DNA of 64,000 bases from Hofstenia miamia (taxonomy: Eukaryota > Xenacoelomorpha > Acoela): contig SCFE01000018.1 in assembly GCA_004352715.1 (NCBI GenBank), forward strand, positions 1,647,298-1,711,297. Direction: 5' to 3'. How positions within the stretch are numbered: position 1 is the stretch's first letter; each line of letters starts with the position of its first letter. Shown here one piece after another: positions 25,101 to 40,100 of the stretch. A program made the position numbers and the translations under genes. Under the pieces are notes generated by a model. It made no database searches. It saw only the letters and a program-made list of their open reading frames with translations, and had not been told where the DNA came from.

Positions 25101-28100
25101 CACCAACATCTCCTCAACTTTACCAAGAAAATGTTTTTATGTGCCGAAAACAATATATAAAATGTTATGCCAAATTAATTTCTTGAATCGTAATCAGGTT
25201 CACAACAAAGTTTCAAGTGTGAAAGCGAAAAATCTTTGTTGTGAACCCAGTGTTATCATAAACGAAAGAATAATTAAATAAGCAGCTTCTGCCGTAAATT
25301 TCTTAATTCCAGTGCGAATGTAGGGATTCCTTTTAATTACAAATTAGTGTGCGCGACCCATGCCGCGCTTTAGTTATACCCTGTTTACACGTGACATAAG
25401 CCAGATCTGCCTCCAATTATCTCAAGACATATATAGCGTGTAAAGCGACACCATAAAGTGGTGCTTTTGTAATTGCGGTTAATTTGTCATTGTTGCATGT
25501 ATCCAAATGTTTCTGCTAATTTCAAATTAATTTAAAATATTTATAGGTCATTTACCTGTTAGCAAATTTATCTAAAACGCATAAGTAATGTTTAAATATG
25601 CATATGTCTTTGAACAAGTATTATTTTCAATTGTGAAAATCGGATAAAATACTAAAACCAATATAATTAATAATTTTTTTTTAATTTAATACTTCGAAAT
25701 TACTGCTATTTTGACTCCATAATAATAAAATAACTGCAGTAAAAAACATGTATGTCTTATGATTTAGAGTTTACACGGTGACAGCGTGACAGAAGACATA
25801 CAATAAAATCAAAATTATTTGATCTACATCTGTTTTATAATTACCCTACTTGAGAGTTCGTATGTCTTATGTTTTGGGTGTTTACACGCTACATATGTCT
25901 TGAGATAATTGGAGACAGATCTGTCTTATGTCACGTGTAAACAGGGTATTAGCATGCAGTCGATCAATAAAGAAATGCAATTGATACACTTGACATGAAG
26001 TCTGCCATTGGGTGAAATACTATCTCGCAGGTCACTTTTGTGCACAAGTAACATCCAATTATATATTTAAAAGAAAATCCAAAGTCACTTGCTAACATTC
26101 TATTAAATTTCCGAATCCTAAACCAGAATTAAATTTTCAGGGCCCTTAGTGTTTACTAAATTGAATTTAAAGTTATGTCTTGATTATAATTTTTCAGTAA
26201 ACCTGTGGTTGCTAATCAACATTGCTGTTTTAAATCATTTCGCTTACCAGCCACACTTCTAATTTTAATTATTATTTCAACTAGGATTGTAATTTTATTA
26301 ATCGCTACCAAATAAATTTTAGAGTAATTTACACTTAGAATTTGGTTTTGATATAGATAGGGGAGACCGGGGCACAGTGGATCAAGTGACACAGTGAATC
26401 ATAATAATTTTCTACAGTGAATCAGTAAAGAGAAAATATGACAACATGCCTAAGTTCATTATTATGTACTGTAGTGTCAATTCATTAAAGGGTAGCACAA
26501 TTTTGACCATGACTATTGATATAAACATTGGAGCAGAAATAAAATGTCATAAACATTCACACTGCTTAGACTTGAATTTTTGTGATCCACTGTGCCCCAG
26601 TCTCCCCTACATGTTGATAAAAAATAATGTTTTGTTTTTACAACATAGACGAAAAATTTAATCCTGAAATTTGCTCATTAATATTTACGAAATAAACACG
26701 ACGTGAAAACAACCACTTGTGTAGACAGACTGCTGTCTCAAGACCGTGGAGTACGAAATAAACCCAAGATTTAGCAAATTACAGACAAAAAACGGGCCGA
26801 ATAAAATAAATTATAACAAGATTGTAAATATAAATAAATTTTACACCTATCCCTGCAATAATTTATTAATAAAATGGGTAAGCAAACAAGATCTGCTAAC
26901 AGAATTGCATATTCCATCATATAAACAATAAACAATTACAATACACAATGGATTAATAAGTAATGACCGGCCGAAACGGGCTCTAAAAATTCCAACACGC
27001 GCCGAAAACGGCCGTGAAATAATAGATGACAAGCTGGGCCTGAAAGTTTCGGTCCGTGTCCATCTCTGACATCACGTTATCAACCCACTAGATGGGTGCA
27101 CTCGTGCATATTGTTATTGATTTTTTGTTAATTAAACGAAAATCGTTTTCAACGGCTCTAATTCCTCTAATTTCAAATTAGAAAATATTTGTTTTGAAAA
27201 TTTTAATTGAATCTAAAGTTGTAGGTCTGAACGCGATAAAACTTTGTTGTGAATATTTCAATTTCCAAAAAGTTGTGAACAAAGTTGTAGGTCTGAACGC
27301 GATAAAACTTTGTTGTGAATATTTCAATTTCCAAAAAGTTGTGAACAAAGTTGTAGGTGTGAACGCGATAAAACTTTGTTGTGAATATTTTAATTTCCGA
27401 AAAGTTGTGCACAAAGTTGTAGGTCTGAACGATACATAATATAACTTATCAAATAAAATGCACCTGTGGTGAATATTATATTGGTTTTTCTAGCAGACAA
27501 CTATCAAGAAGAATTAAAAACCAGTTCTAGTATATCTAACTATCTAAGTAAATGCAAACTAAATTTTGAAATAAAAATATTACATCACACATTAAGATCA
27601 AGTTACTTACAATTATTGAGAGTATTTTTATAAAATCCTTGTAACCAAGTTTGAACACAAAAGAAGACTATATTTATAAATTAAATTTACCACGTTTTAA
27701 AACTTAGAAAATTATCATTATTATTGTAAAATCTAGTAAATTTAGAAGGAATAATTTGTAAATAAACTGACGATGACTTTGTAAGTCGAAACATATCTAC
27801 ATGTTCATTTTAAGTTTAATTAAACTCCTTAAAAACGACACATGATTCAAGAATTGCTTGCTTATTACCAGAGCCCGGATAATAGTTTTAGCACCTTTAA
27901 CACTTTTATACCACCTATTTGAGCTGTTTTTCGGATAATCAACTATTTGACGTGCTTTGAGTTTTTAGCAATTATTTGAATTGATATTTAAAAAGTTCAC
28001 TAGTCCAGCAGCAAACCAGAGCATTGTCGTGTAGGGAAAATAAACTAGCGTGTATGTATCCGGATTTTTGCGTGTATGTACGAGTATGTAATCCATACTA

Positions 28101-31100
28101 TCGTGTATCCATTTCATGTATTTCAGTAAACCTCAACGCAAATTATCGAGTATTTTCATGTATTATAACATGTATTTTTTATTTACGCTGTGCGTGTGCA
28201 CTACGCTGTCCAATTGTTTGTTTTGTGTTTTTGATTTCTACTCGAATGTTGATTTCTAAAATTCGCACGAAGCATCTCACCCTACACAACGCCACATGCC
28301 TGTTATGTCATTTTAATTAATCTGGCAGGCGTTGAACTTGGGGATGAGGGCCTTTATTTTTGGAGATATTTTACTCTTTGTTACCGGCGCTGCATCTTAC
28401 ATGAGAAAAGCTTATGAAACGGGCTTTAAAACAATGTTTCCCAAAATGATACATGTTACTTATATCTGCCACGCACTGCATAATGTCGCGGATATGTTCG
28501 TAAAAACTTCCCAGTTGCAGATCACTTTATTTCTTCCTGCAAGTAAGTCTTCAGAAATTCTTTGAAGACCATCTCGCTTTTCTCGAACTTTGCACCCACA
28601 ATTCCAAAGCCCCCTATACCAGTAATTACCAGGTGGGCAGCGTGGCTTACGGCCGGGATATATTATTGGGAGCACATGGAGACATTTGCGGAAATACTGC
28701 CTCTTATGGAGGGCGACTCTTCCGCTTTAGGCACGGCGCCGCAAATTTTGGAAAGTGAAAGAAAAGTACTGGAGTCACAATTCATCTGTATTACAGTAAA
28801 CTGCAAGCCACTTATTAGCGGCTTAGAGCAGCTCCAGGGTAACATGAAAACTAGCCGATTCTCTTAGCGTTCTTGACAATTTTATTTCGAACTTACAGAA
28901 CAATTACTGAGCATGCTCGAGAAAAACATTGAACTCAAGGAGCTCCGATGCGCATATAAATCTTACTTGGAGGGTTCGGTGATACCGCCGGATTTTCGAT
29001 GGTCAAAGTGGACTGTAAGTGAAATCACAGACTGCCTGTGTGCCCCAATTGCTGCATCTGACGTAGAAAAGAGTTTTTCAGCGTATGGAAACATTGGAAA
29101 AAATAAGCGATCGTCTCTAACGAAGAACAATATTTGTAAAATATTGTTTTGTTACTGTAATTTAACGTTGTAAAATGATATTTAACATCAGAAAGCTTTT
29201 TTATAGCAACTTTTAAGCAGCTATTTGGAACGTATTTTATCACCTAATATCCGGGCTCTGCTTATTATTGCTGAAATTGTAGTCAAATCGTCGTTAAGAA
29301 ATCGTGGAGGAAACTTTTATTCTATTGGTCAAACTTCAAAACAAGCTAGATCTGTTTTAACATAAATGATAAGTTTAATAAGTTCTTCTTCTTCAGTCTT
29401 TGTGGCAGATATTTATCCTGTATATTCAAATACTGTAAAATTTCAAGTTGTAAAAGCTAAAGAACTATTTAAAGATATTTTGAGATGCGATGGTAGTTGT
29501 ATTGATGTCGCAACAGACACCTTTCTGTGAATCTTTCATTTGCATTGATGTTTGCTTCTACTGTGTTTCCTAATAAGTCCTGGATTGTTGAACATCTGTC
29601 AGATAAAGAAAACTTCATTTTTATATTATCAAATACAGTATATTTAGTAAAGAATGTTAGTTTACCTCCAAATGTCAGAAAGATGCATTTCACTTATATC
29701 GGTTCTGATTATTTGACGTCATGGTCTGTGCTTAGGCAATTAATTGAATTCGAGACAAATGAAAAAACAATCTTGAAATAGTCAAATATTACGCTTACAG
29801 CAGCAAATCCGAATCAAATTGAAAGACAAAATGTTGAAAAGGCAATAAAAATATCCAATGAGAAGACCATTGCTTCGCTGCAACCTTATTTGTTCAATGA
29901 AATAGGAACCATAAAATTCATTAAAATAATCACAAACTCGTTTAAAAAAGTCAATGTTAAAACGTCATTCAAAGGATTATACAAATGCGATGGATTTCAA
30001 TCTCCTATTACTAAGAGTTTAACTTTAAATTTGTTATATCATGTTGATTGTGCTGAAACATTTTTGATATTAAAATCAACCACTAAAGGAAGATGTCATT
30101 TGCATGGACTTCCTTCAGAAACTTCCACGGCTATATTTTAAACTACCCACTGCTTAATTGGTATTGCAAATTACACTTATGTACTTTTTTATAAATTGTA
30201 AAGTGACCCTTTAGAAAGGAAGTTTTATCATTACAGTCAATTAAATGGGAACTACTAGATGACAGTAGAGCAAATTGTTACTTCATTCAAACTGACATCT
30301 CAACAAATGAATTTGGTAGAAACTCAATCCATGCCTTACTTTAAGCGCAGAGGGCATCGAAGACTTCTTAAGAATTGCTGCAGTGAGAAGAGTCGACCTA
30401 TAGGGACTGAACCTAGATGGTATCTCCTGCAATTCGAGAGAGTAATCTGGGAAAGCTACTGGCTAAATCCGCACCTGGTTAAGAACAACAGTTGCCTGCC
30501 TGCAAAGTGCAATTAAAGCCATTCATGGGGATTTTAAGATCCCAAGGATAGACCACATCTACAAATGCAAAAAAGTTAAGGCCGTGGTTGATCACAAGCG
30601 CACAACCAAACTGTTGTTTCTATTTTTTATCAAGCAAGTTGACGATTGGAAATTCTTTAACTGCTAATTTACTTCATTTGCAATTCATTTTCAATTTTTC
30701 ATACAGGATATATTGAATTTGAATTCAACTAAAATGCTGTTTTTGGATTTTACCAAAACGATTTAACCTCCTCATTGAATTTTGAATGATCTGCAGTACT
30801 GCTCAACTGAAATATTCATCAAAAATGGATCAAATACTCGATCCTCTTGATATATGTGTTCAATTGACCAGATATGCACATTCTTAGAAGTAAGGAAGTA
30901 ATTAAGCGTTCGAACCAGAGTGGGAAACGTGTCAACCTGACCTGATTCGCGTATCGGGTTGTAGTTGTAGGTTACTCTTAGACTGGTCGCATCGTGTCGA
31001 GTGTCATTTAAATCGTTTAAAATGATACTTGTATGCTACAACATATTTCTTGTGTATTATACTAACAATATTTCATTGATCGGGTCGGGTCACGAATCAG

Positions 31101-34100
31101 TGTTAAACAGGCTGGGTCTCGTCACAAGTCTTTGCTAATCAGTCTGGGTTGAATGACATGTCAAAAAATGTGGGTGGCCATGTATGTAACAAAAATATTT
31201 CTGCATGATTACACGAAGTAGAGCAGAGTTGTAAATGTGTTGTAAATATGTATCTGACCATACCCGATCCGATCCATATAAAATTAACATTTTGAAACAA
31301 CTCGAGCATGCCCTTATATAGAAGGTGTAAAAAATTAATTTTTACTAAATATTTCAATGGTTTTTAGAAACATGAGATTCTCAACAGTTTCTAGTTATAC
31401 TCTATTTCCTAGTTTTATGATGGTGAAGCTCATTTTCCGATAAGGTTTTACATTGAAAATATACTCTATGAATTTTCAATTGTTTGTATCAAAGCCTTGT
31501 CTATTGCCTCATGCCACCACTGTATAAATTGGCATCATTTCGGTTGGTAACAACTCACAGTTGTATGCAGAGCTGCCGTGGGGATGGGAACAGTGTGTGA
31601 TGCTGACAGTTGCATTGCCGTTGAAATCGCCATTTTTTGAAATTTGCAGAATCACTAAATAGTGTTTATCATTTTTTTTGTGTATCTATTGAGTAGATTT
31701 TATCAAGTATCATGGATATCCAGAAATATATTTTTTAACTGCTCATTTATTTCATTTGCAATTCATTTTCACTTTTTCATACGGTGATGTTTCGAATTTG
31801 AATTCAATAATTAAACTGCTGTTTTTGGATTTTAACAAAACAATTTACCCTCCTCTTTGAATATTGAATGATCTGTAGTACTGCTCCAATGAAATATTCA
31901 TCGAAAATGGATCAAATACTCGATCCTCTTGATAAATTACATAGTAGTTTACAAGCAATATATGCCAAGAAAAGTGCGTTAAAATTTGATCAATTAACAG
32001 ACTTACTAAATTATATTGATCAATGCAAAAGTGCTATTACTATGCAGATGGATGATAAACTTAATCATTCAAATCGATCCTATACTGATATAGTTAAAAC
32101 TGATCCATCAAATCTACACATGAAAAGAACAGCTAATTTACCTACTCAAACTGCAATTGACTCATCCAATAAAAGAAAATTGAATAAAGATATGTCAAAG
32201 GTATTGAAAAGAACTTAAACAATTTGCCTGATATAGTTGTAAGATCTTCTCATGTGAATTCTACCGGAAACGTAATCATAAATGTATTACAGAATAACGA
32301 ATTTGCACATAAGGAAATTCATGAAAAAATGAAAAGCCTTTTTGTATCTCAATTTTCCAGAAAACTTGATCCGACGCTACAATTATCATACATATTATTA
32401 TACATCGAAAACCAACAGCAGAGACTTTCAGTGAACATTAAATTCAATACAATAACAATATAACCTTAAACAAAGACGGTCTCACTCTTCTCTATAGCTA
32501 CCAAGTAAATCGGTAGACTATGTGGTAGTCTTCACACCTAATGCAGAAAACCGGAAGAAACTATTTGATGCAAAATTTTTAAGATATGACAATAAGATAT
32601 TAAACCTCAATATTGCGCAAAATGCTTGTCTTTTAGTCATTGGAAAAAAGAATGTACATATAATGAAACTAACTGTTTACAGTATATTGTGCAAAAAATC
32701 ACTCCTCTTCTGAGTGTCCAGTAAAAATGAAGATTCAAGTAACATGTGCTATTGTTGCAAAAATTCAAAAGATGATGAAATTCAATTTTTTTTTATAAAA
32801 GACAATGCAATGCAATAAAAAACAAAATATGCTGGGGCGATGGTCTACATCTACTTGACTGAATATCTAAATATTCACTTCCTTCGTTTATACATATCAA
32901 TTCTCAAAATTTTACAAAATATTCATTTCAAGGAAATTATCTTCTATTCTAGAAAAAGACTTAAAATATTTCAATGCTGACATATGTCTAAGCATCCTAA
33001 TTCATACTTTACCATAGATGACTTTAAATTATTATTTGTCGTGATCGGATAATACGCAATTGTAGGAAACGCAATTGTAACATGTCACATGGAGGCGGTT
33101 ATTTATTGTTATATATATAGCAAAATATCTAGCATACGAACTTCTAGATATTGCAAAAGATGTAGAGTCAATCTGGATTAGAATTCAATCTCCAAGCCAA
33201 AACCAAAAATATTGCTTAATACGACTTACCATCCATCTAACAGTAACAGTCAGAAATTATACGGATACATAGATAATACACTTACAATGTTAACAAATAA
33301 ATATCCTGATGCAATATTGTTTTGTTACTTTGTGGTGATTGGAATAAATTTAATTTTAATCAATTATTTATTTCATGGAATCTTAGTTACATTGAATCCA
33401 CACCTACAAGACATTTTTAGATCGTTTTTACACAAATTATCCCAATCTATTTTATTCAGCTACAAGTTTTAAACCTAGTTTTAAAACGGATCACTTGGGA
33501 CTATTACTAAAACCTAAAACTCGTTTAGCAGCCATAAGGACGAAGAAATTTTTAATTGATTATACTTATAATTATAAAGCTATATTTCATGAAAAAAATG
33601 TCTTCCATTGCCTTAAAAAATTTTGAACAGTTCTTGAAGGATCTTATAGATGAAACATTCCTAATAAGAAGTGTAACAGTTAGTGATCGTGACCCATTTT
33701 GGGTTACACCAAAAATTAGATATATGCTTAACAACAAATCAAACGCAAAGAACGAAATTCGAAAAACGGAATTTTCGTTCTATATGATTCTAAGATTAGA
33801 GATGCGAAATTAAATCAAGCTCTAAAATTGGTAATAAGAACTGGAGGGAATCAATAAACCAACATACGCATCGAAATCATGACAATGATAAAATAGTATA
33901 GCAAATGTTTCAACCTAACATATTAAATAATCATCTACCTGAAAGATCACAACATAAAGAAGAAATTATCTATGAAACACTTAATAATGTTTCTTATAAT
34001 TTAAGACATTGAAAACAATCTACTTCTATTCTAATAAATTTCTAGATACCGGAAAATTCCCAAGGTCTTATAAAAATGCTGATTTATATCCTTTACCTAA

Positions 34101-37100
34101 AGCTACATTACAAAAACGAAAGACGAATGCGTGGAATAAGTGTTACATCACTTTCATCAAGATTATTTGAAAACTGTGTTCATTCTCTAGTTATTACACC
34201 TAATATTTCAAATTTGGAATTAAGTTTCAATTTGCTTATAGAAAAAGCGTAGGACTGAAGACTGTCTTGCTACACTTCAATATTTTTGTTTGTCTGAATT
34301 GGATAAACCTTTTGTGAATGGTGTGCACGTTGTTTTAGTAGATTTTTCAAAAGCTTTTGATCAACTGGACCAAAATAGAGCTGCAATGGATTTTGACAGA
34401 TTCATTCAAATTGCAATGTTTCTACTTGGCTAAGTGATTTTGGGACTGGTAGAAGACAAAGGTTAATTTGGCAAAACAATAAATGCGATTATCTTAAGAT
34501 AGATCTAGGTTCATCCCAGGGAACTGTAGGTGGGCCGAACATTTACTCAATGGCTAGTGGTAGTCTACGTGCAGCTGAAAGGGATAACGTTTTATTGAAA
34601 TATTGCGATGGTTCAACATTATGTTCAGATTTTCATAATTTTCCAAATAATAATCAACGCGAGCTAAGTACTAAATATCCACTATTAGGGGAAATGATTA
34701 TAACTAAAAATTAATATGACAAAGACTAAGATTCTCCGCTTCTCACTAAAATCTACATTACCATGTTCATGTTTACAAGTTAGTGATTTCGCAGAAGTTA
34801 AATCTCATAAGATACTTGGTATCATTTTCAAAGAAAATTCTAAATTTTCAGAATATGGGAAAAAATTAATTTCATAACTAAACTCACAAAAATTCTTGCT
34901 TGAAGATATAAAATGTAAATTTAATTTAATTGAAAGAAATAAAGTATTCGATGCCCTAATACTCAGCAAAACTAGATACTGCCTACCAATTTATGGAAGC
35001 GATGACACCATTCTAAATAATTTAAATATGTTTCTAAGAAAATGCCGTGATAGAAACTAGAGATGAGTGCGGTGAGGTAATATGGCGAAATACCGCGGAA
35101 TACCGCGGTAACGATTTACATAATATCGGCGGTTGGCGGTAGAATTAAAACAACTTGCGGTGGCAAAAAGTTATACGCATAACGTGTTTGTCTTAAGATT
35201 TAGAATCTCTAAGTATTTCTCAAAAAACTGTTTCTGAAGCAAAACTAAAAGATTTCACATGCAAAATATTAAAAGTAATTTTTACATATTTCATTGAAAA
35301 TTTGATACAACCCTAATAAAATTGAATGAAATCACAAAATGCCTAAGAAATTGTCTTTAAACTGTTCTACAAATGATCCATAATGCTAAAAAAATAATTC
35401 AGAAATATGAATATTTTCTTACGAAGATAAAAATAGCCATTGTTGCGGTATAACGCGGTAAAATTTCATTTATTGCGGTGGTTTGCGGTGAAAAAACGCC
35501 GTTTTTAAAACGGACATTGCGGTGGAGTTTTTTCTCTGCGATGGCATAATTTAAAAAAACCTGTACCGCGCTCATCTCTAATAGAAACTATACAAACCAA
35601 TTGTATAACATGTACGATATGCGGCGTAAAGCTGACATTGAATTACACAATAGAATTTTGAAAACACCCGATCTCCCTGATGATTGCTTTCTAAAGAACA
35701 GAAAACCAGAAACTATGATAAGGTCAAATAAACTATACAATTTGCCAATATGCAAAACTGAAACGTTCAAAGGTGTTTTGTAAATAGAGTGCTTTCCAAT
35801 TTATAAGACACTAATCAATGTATAAATTATTATTTGTATATATTTTGTTTGCTAACTTGCATTTGGTTCCAGCATTTTTTAAATGTCCTAATGTGTTAAT
35901 CTTAATAATCAAAGCCAAATTTAACAAGTCTTTGTTTTTAGTAGTTATATAAATGGTTGTAAAATTGTTTTATAAAAGACTGTGTGATAAGAATTTTACT
36001 CGTAGTAATAAATTTACTATCTCTTTCGAACTATTTCACTGGACACCCTTGATGGAGTAGGAGACTACTGCGACTGGGGCGGCATCAAGAAGTGTATGCA
36101 GGAGATCGGCAGGGTGAAACATGTCGGGCTGCCTGATAATAAAGTCAGGCCTTACCAAGGGAGCCAGTCAAACACTTTGCTTAAGTGTTTAAAAAGTCTG
36201 CTGAGGATGTAGATGTGCGCTGGTTTAAACATCTAACAGAAGACTTTGCACAAATATTGAGTACAGAGAGATGTCCTAGATCATGGTGCGATGCGTAAGC
36301 TATCTTCTTGCACAAGAAGGGCTTAAGGCAAGACTCTAACAACTATCGCACCATTTTCCTTCTGGATGTCGGAGGAAAGATATTTGCCAAAATTCTGTTA
36401 CACAGGCTGGAGCAATTGCTGGGGAATAAACACACGCTCTCTTCAATTTAATTTGGTTTTAGGGTGGGCAAGTCGACTGTGCAGGCCATACATGTGCTGC
36501 AGCAAGTTCAGGAGGCGTCTAGATTACGAAAAGAAAACTGTTGTGTTTCAAAGACCTACAAAAGGCCTGTGATTATGTTACAAGTAATTTGGCAGTGGCT
36601 AACCGTAAATGGCGTACCAAAACGGATAGTAACGATCTTTAAGTCCTTACATGATTCCCCGATAGCACACATTCGTGGCGAACATATCCAAGTAAGTTTT
36701 AAGCTTGGAGTCCAACAAGGATGTGTCCTCGGCCTGTGCTTATTTAACCTCCTTTTTCACTATCTGATCAGAGAGGGACTCTGCGGAACCCCCAAAGGAA
36801 TTATTTTCAACTCTTTTTTTGGACAAGGTTGCATAAAATTTAAGCATATCGAGTATGCTGATGATCTCTGGGTTCTCAGCCAGTCGGAGGAGCAAGTACA
36901 GAGCTAACTAGATGGTCTAGCTATAGTTCTAACTCCACTAGCTATTAATATATCTGTACCAAAGACCAAGTGCATGTTGCTGTCAAGGGCATCGAAAAGA
37001 ACATCCGAAAAAATTCTTGTTTTAGTTAATAATATTGAGTTTGTTTCAGAGTGCAAGTACTTTTTTTTGTTTCCCACGGAGCTGGACGGTCGGAAATTTT

Positions 37101-40100
37101 TAAACTTAATAAATTTTAACATTGTGAATTTAATGTTAAAAAAATTCTTCAATTTAACTGTTACTTGGATTATCATATTAAACAAATATGAAAATTACTG
37201 AAATTCTTGATGATGTCTAAGAAGTTATTAATGTAACACACAGAAAGAAATCTGCTATGAAAAGTGAAACAAAAGAAGACTTACTTACTAAAATATCTCA
37301 ATGTAAATCGATGATCATTGAAGAATTTCTTAGTTATCGTAATTCAGTTCAAATTACACAAGCAGATGTGGCTCCACCAGTTAATACTTACAACAATAAA
37401 AAACAAACTCTTGCTCAAGTACTGCAAAATGATAGACAAAAATCTATAAATGTTCAAGCAAAACTACAAACAGTTATTGTTGATTCAGATAATAAAGTGT
37501 TCTCTAAGGAAAAAGTTCATTCACTACAGAAAGACTTGCTCAAAGACCTTCCTTCTGATTCACCTTCTCTATATAATGCTCGTAGCACAAAATCAGGAAA
37601 AGCTGTTCTTAAATTTCTAGACAATGGTAATACTGATAATGTTGTTAATACATTAAAAAATTTAGGATATGTCCCCAAGATTCCAATGTCATTGAAGCCC
37701 ACTATATCAATTTCCTATATTTCATCAACATATGGACCACTTAATTCTAATTCATTTGTAAAAAATCTCATTGAAAGCAAAAATATCGACATAACAGAAA
37801 ATGACTTTAACTTTCTATATTCCTATAAAGTAAAATCAGGTGATTATGTTGTAGTTGCACGTGTAAGTGCGCATGCTAGATCACTGCTGCTGAACCAAGG
37901 ATATATCTCTTTTTACAACCAAGTATGTCACATAACAGATATCATTAAACCAAGAATGTGTACAAATTGTCAAAGCTACGGACATTCTAAGTCAAAGTGT
38001 ACATCTAAGCTAAAATGCGGCTACTGTGGAGAAGACCATGAATCTAAGCTTTGTACTGTTAAAAATAACACAAATAATCATAAATGTGTCAACTGTGTGA
38101 ACAATAATAATGCAAACCACAGCTCATTCGATTCAAATTGTCCTCGTAGAATAATCGAAATGAAACAACTTATTAAGTATATTGATTGGGGAAATTCTAA
38201 ACCTCAATTTGACTGACTAGATCGGAAATACATGTACCCCCGTATTCTACTTATAAATGCCAGGTCTATCAAAAAATATGTTGTTCATTTAAGAAAACGG
38301 GCTTCATCTATTTTGGCTGATGATCTAAATAATTTAGATATAGACATTTGCTTAGTAACTGAATCTCATCTTAAGGAATGCATTCCAAATAGCTATATAT
38401 CTATAAATGGCTATGATATATTTCGAAGAGATCGCATTGTGTGTACCTGTAGAAGGCGAAATTGTAATAATATGCATGGTGGAGGTGGCATTCTTGCATA
38501 CATTAAATCGGAACTTAATTCTTATATTATTGAAACATCAATGAATTGCGAATCTATGTGGATTGGGGTGGATTGTAACAAAGAATCCAAACATATCGTC
38601 AATGTTAGTTATCATCCCCCCTCTTCTAACAATGATACAAATTATTATCTCAATACATCTGTACAAAATATACAGATTAATTATCCCACTGTACCTTTGA
38701 CTATTGCAGGAGATTTCAATAATCTTAGTATCAACGATCTTGTAACTAATGGTTTTACTAAACTAGATCATGGTCCTACAAGAGGTATATCTTCACTTGA
38801 TTTAGTGCTTACAAACTCTCCACATCTTGTAGATTACGCCGCAACTATATCACCAAGCTTCCCAACAGATCACCTTGGGGTTCTTGTAAACCCAATTTGT
38901 CGATTTCCAGTTAAGCGCTTTCAATTATCTTTCCGTGACTTAGATGCTCGGTTTCATCTAGCATTTTCAACTGCACTTATATCTAATTCATTTGATTACA
39001 TTTATGATTTTACAGACGCTAATCTTGAATTGACTAAACTTCAACAGCACATAAAGGAACTATTCGAAAATTGCTATCCTATTAGAACTGTGCGGATGAG
39101 TAATCGTGATCCAAACTGGGTTACTCCCAAAGTTAAGTACCTTCTAGATAAGAAACACCTTGCTATAAAAAAATCGCAAGTGCATAAATATATTACCTTA
39201 GATCATAGAATACAACAGATGAAAATGGACTATTTATCTACCAAAAAAGTCAAGGGTTGGTGGCGAAATGTAAATAATATAACACACAGAAAATACAGTT
39301 CAGCAAAAATTGATCATTCTTCTTTTAATCCACAATTATTAAATGAACAATTCAACTTTTATAGACTTATCTAAAGCTTTCGATCAATTATGCCAAGAAC
39401 AAGCTGCTAGCAATTTTCCTGATTTTATAAAGTACTCACAAGTATGTACATGGCTATATGACTTCAGCATAGGTAGAAAGCAGCAATTATTGTGGGAGGG
39501 CAACAATGAAACTGCACTTCCAATAGATCTTGGATCATCACAGGGAACAGTAGGAGGTCCTAATATTTTTAGTATCGCAGAAGATAAACTTCGTAAAATA
39601 CATGAAACATCATTACTACCTAAGTATTCGGATGATATGACTCCATCTAGTCTTTGTGTTGACCGTGCAAGTGAACAAGAGAAGTCAATATTCATAGAAC
39701 AAGTTAATAATGTAATAAGATGGGCCACAGATAATAACTTAAAGATCAATAATTCAAAATCAAAACAAATCAGATTTTCCTTAAATTCATCATCTAATTG
39801 CAATTGTACTATCCCAAAAGAATTTGAAATCGTAAAAGAAACTAGTTTATTAGGTATAATATTTCAGGAAAATATGAAATTCTCAAGTCATATCAACAAA
39901 ATGCTTAATCAATTAAATCGAACATTATATATTTTTCGTGATCTAATTCACAATAATGTCAATATAAAAGATAGAACAAAGGTGTTTGAGGCAATTGTTG
40001 TATCCAAAGTGCGATATGATATAGCTATTTATGGAGGAAATAAGACTCATCTTAATGACATCAACAAATTCTTTCGAGCTTGTTTTGTTAAAAATTATTG

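Noticed and set aside
24538-25281. Two short plus-strand frames as genes
   Set aside because: No motif, no splice context, and location inside a large intron rich in repeats.
27215-27432. CRISPR array
   Set aside because: Repeats are contiguous without unique spacers, and the genome is clearly eukaryotic.
27178-27439. Repeat protein encoded by the 66-base array on either strand
   Set aside because: Unit length divisible by three keeps several frames open at once; no signal, no splice context, and three competing frames.
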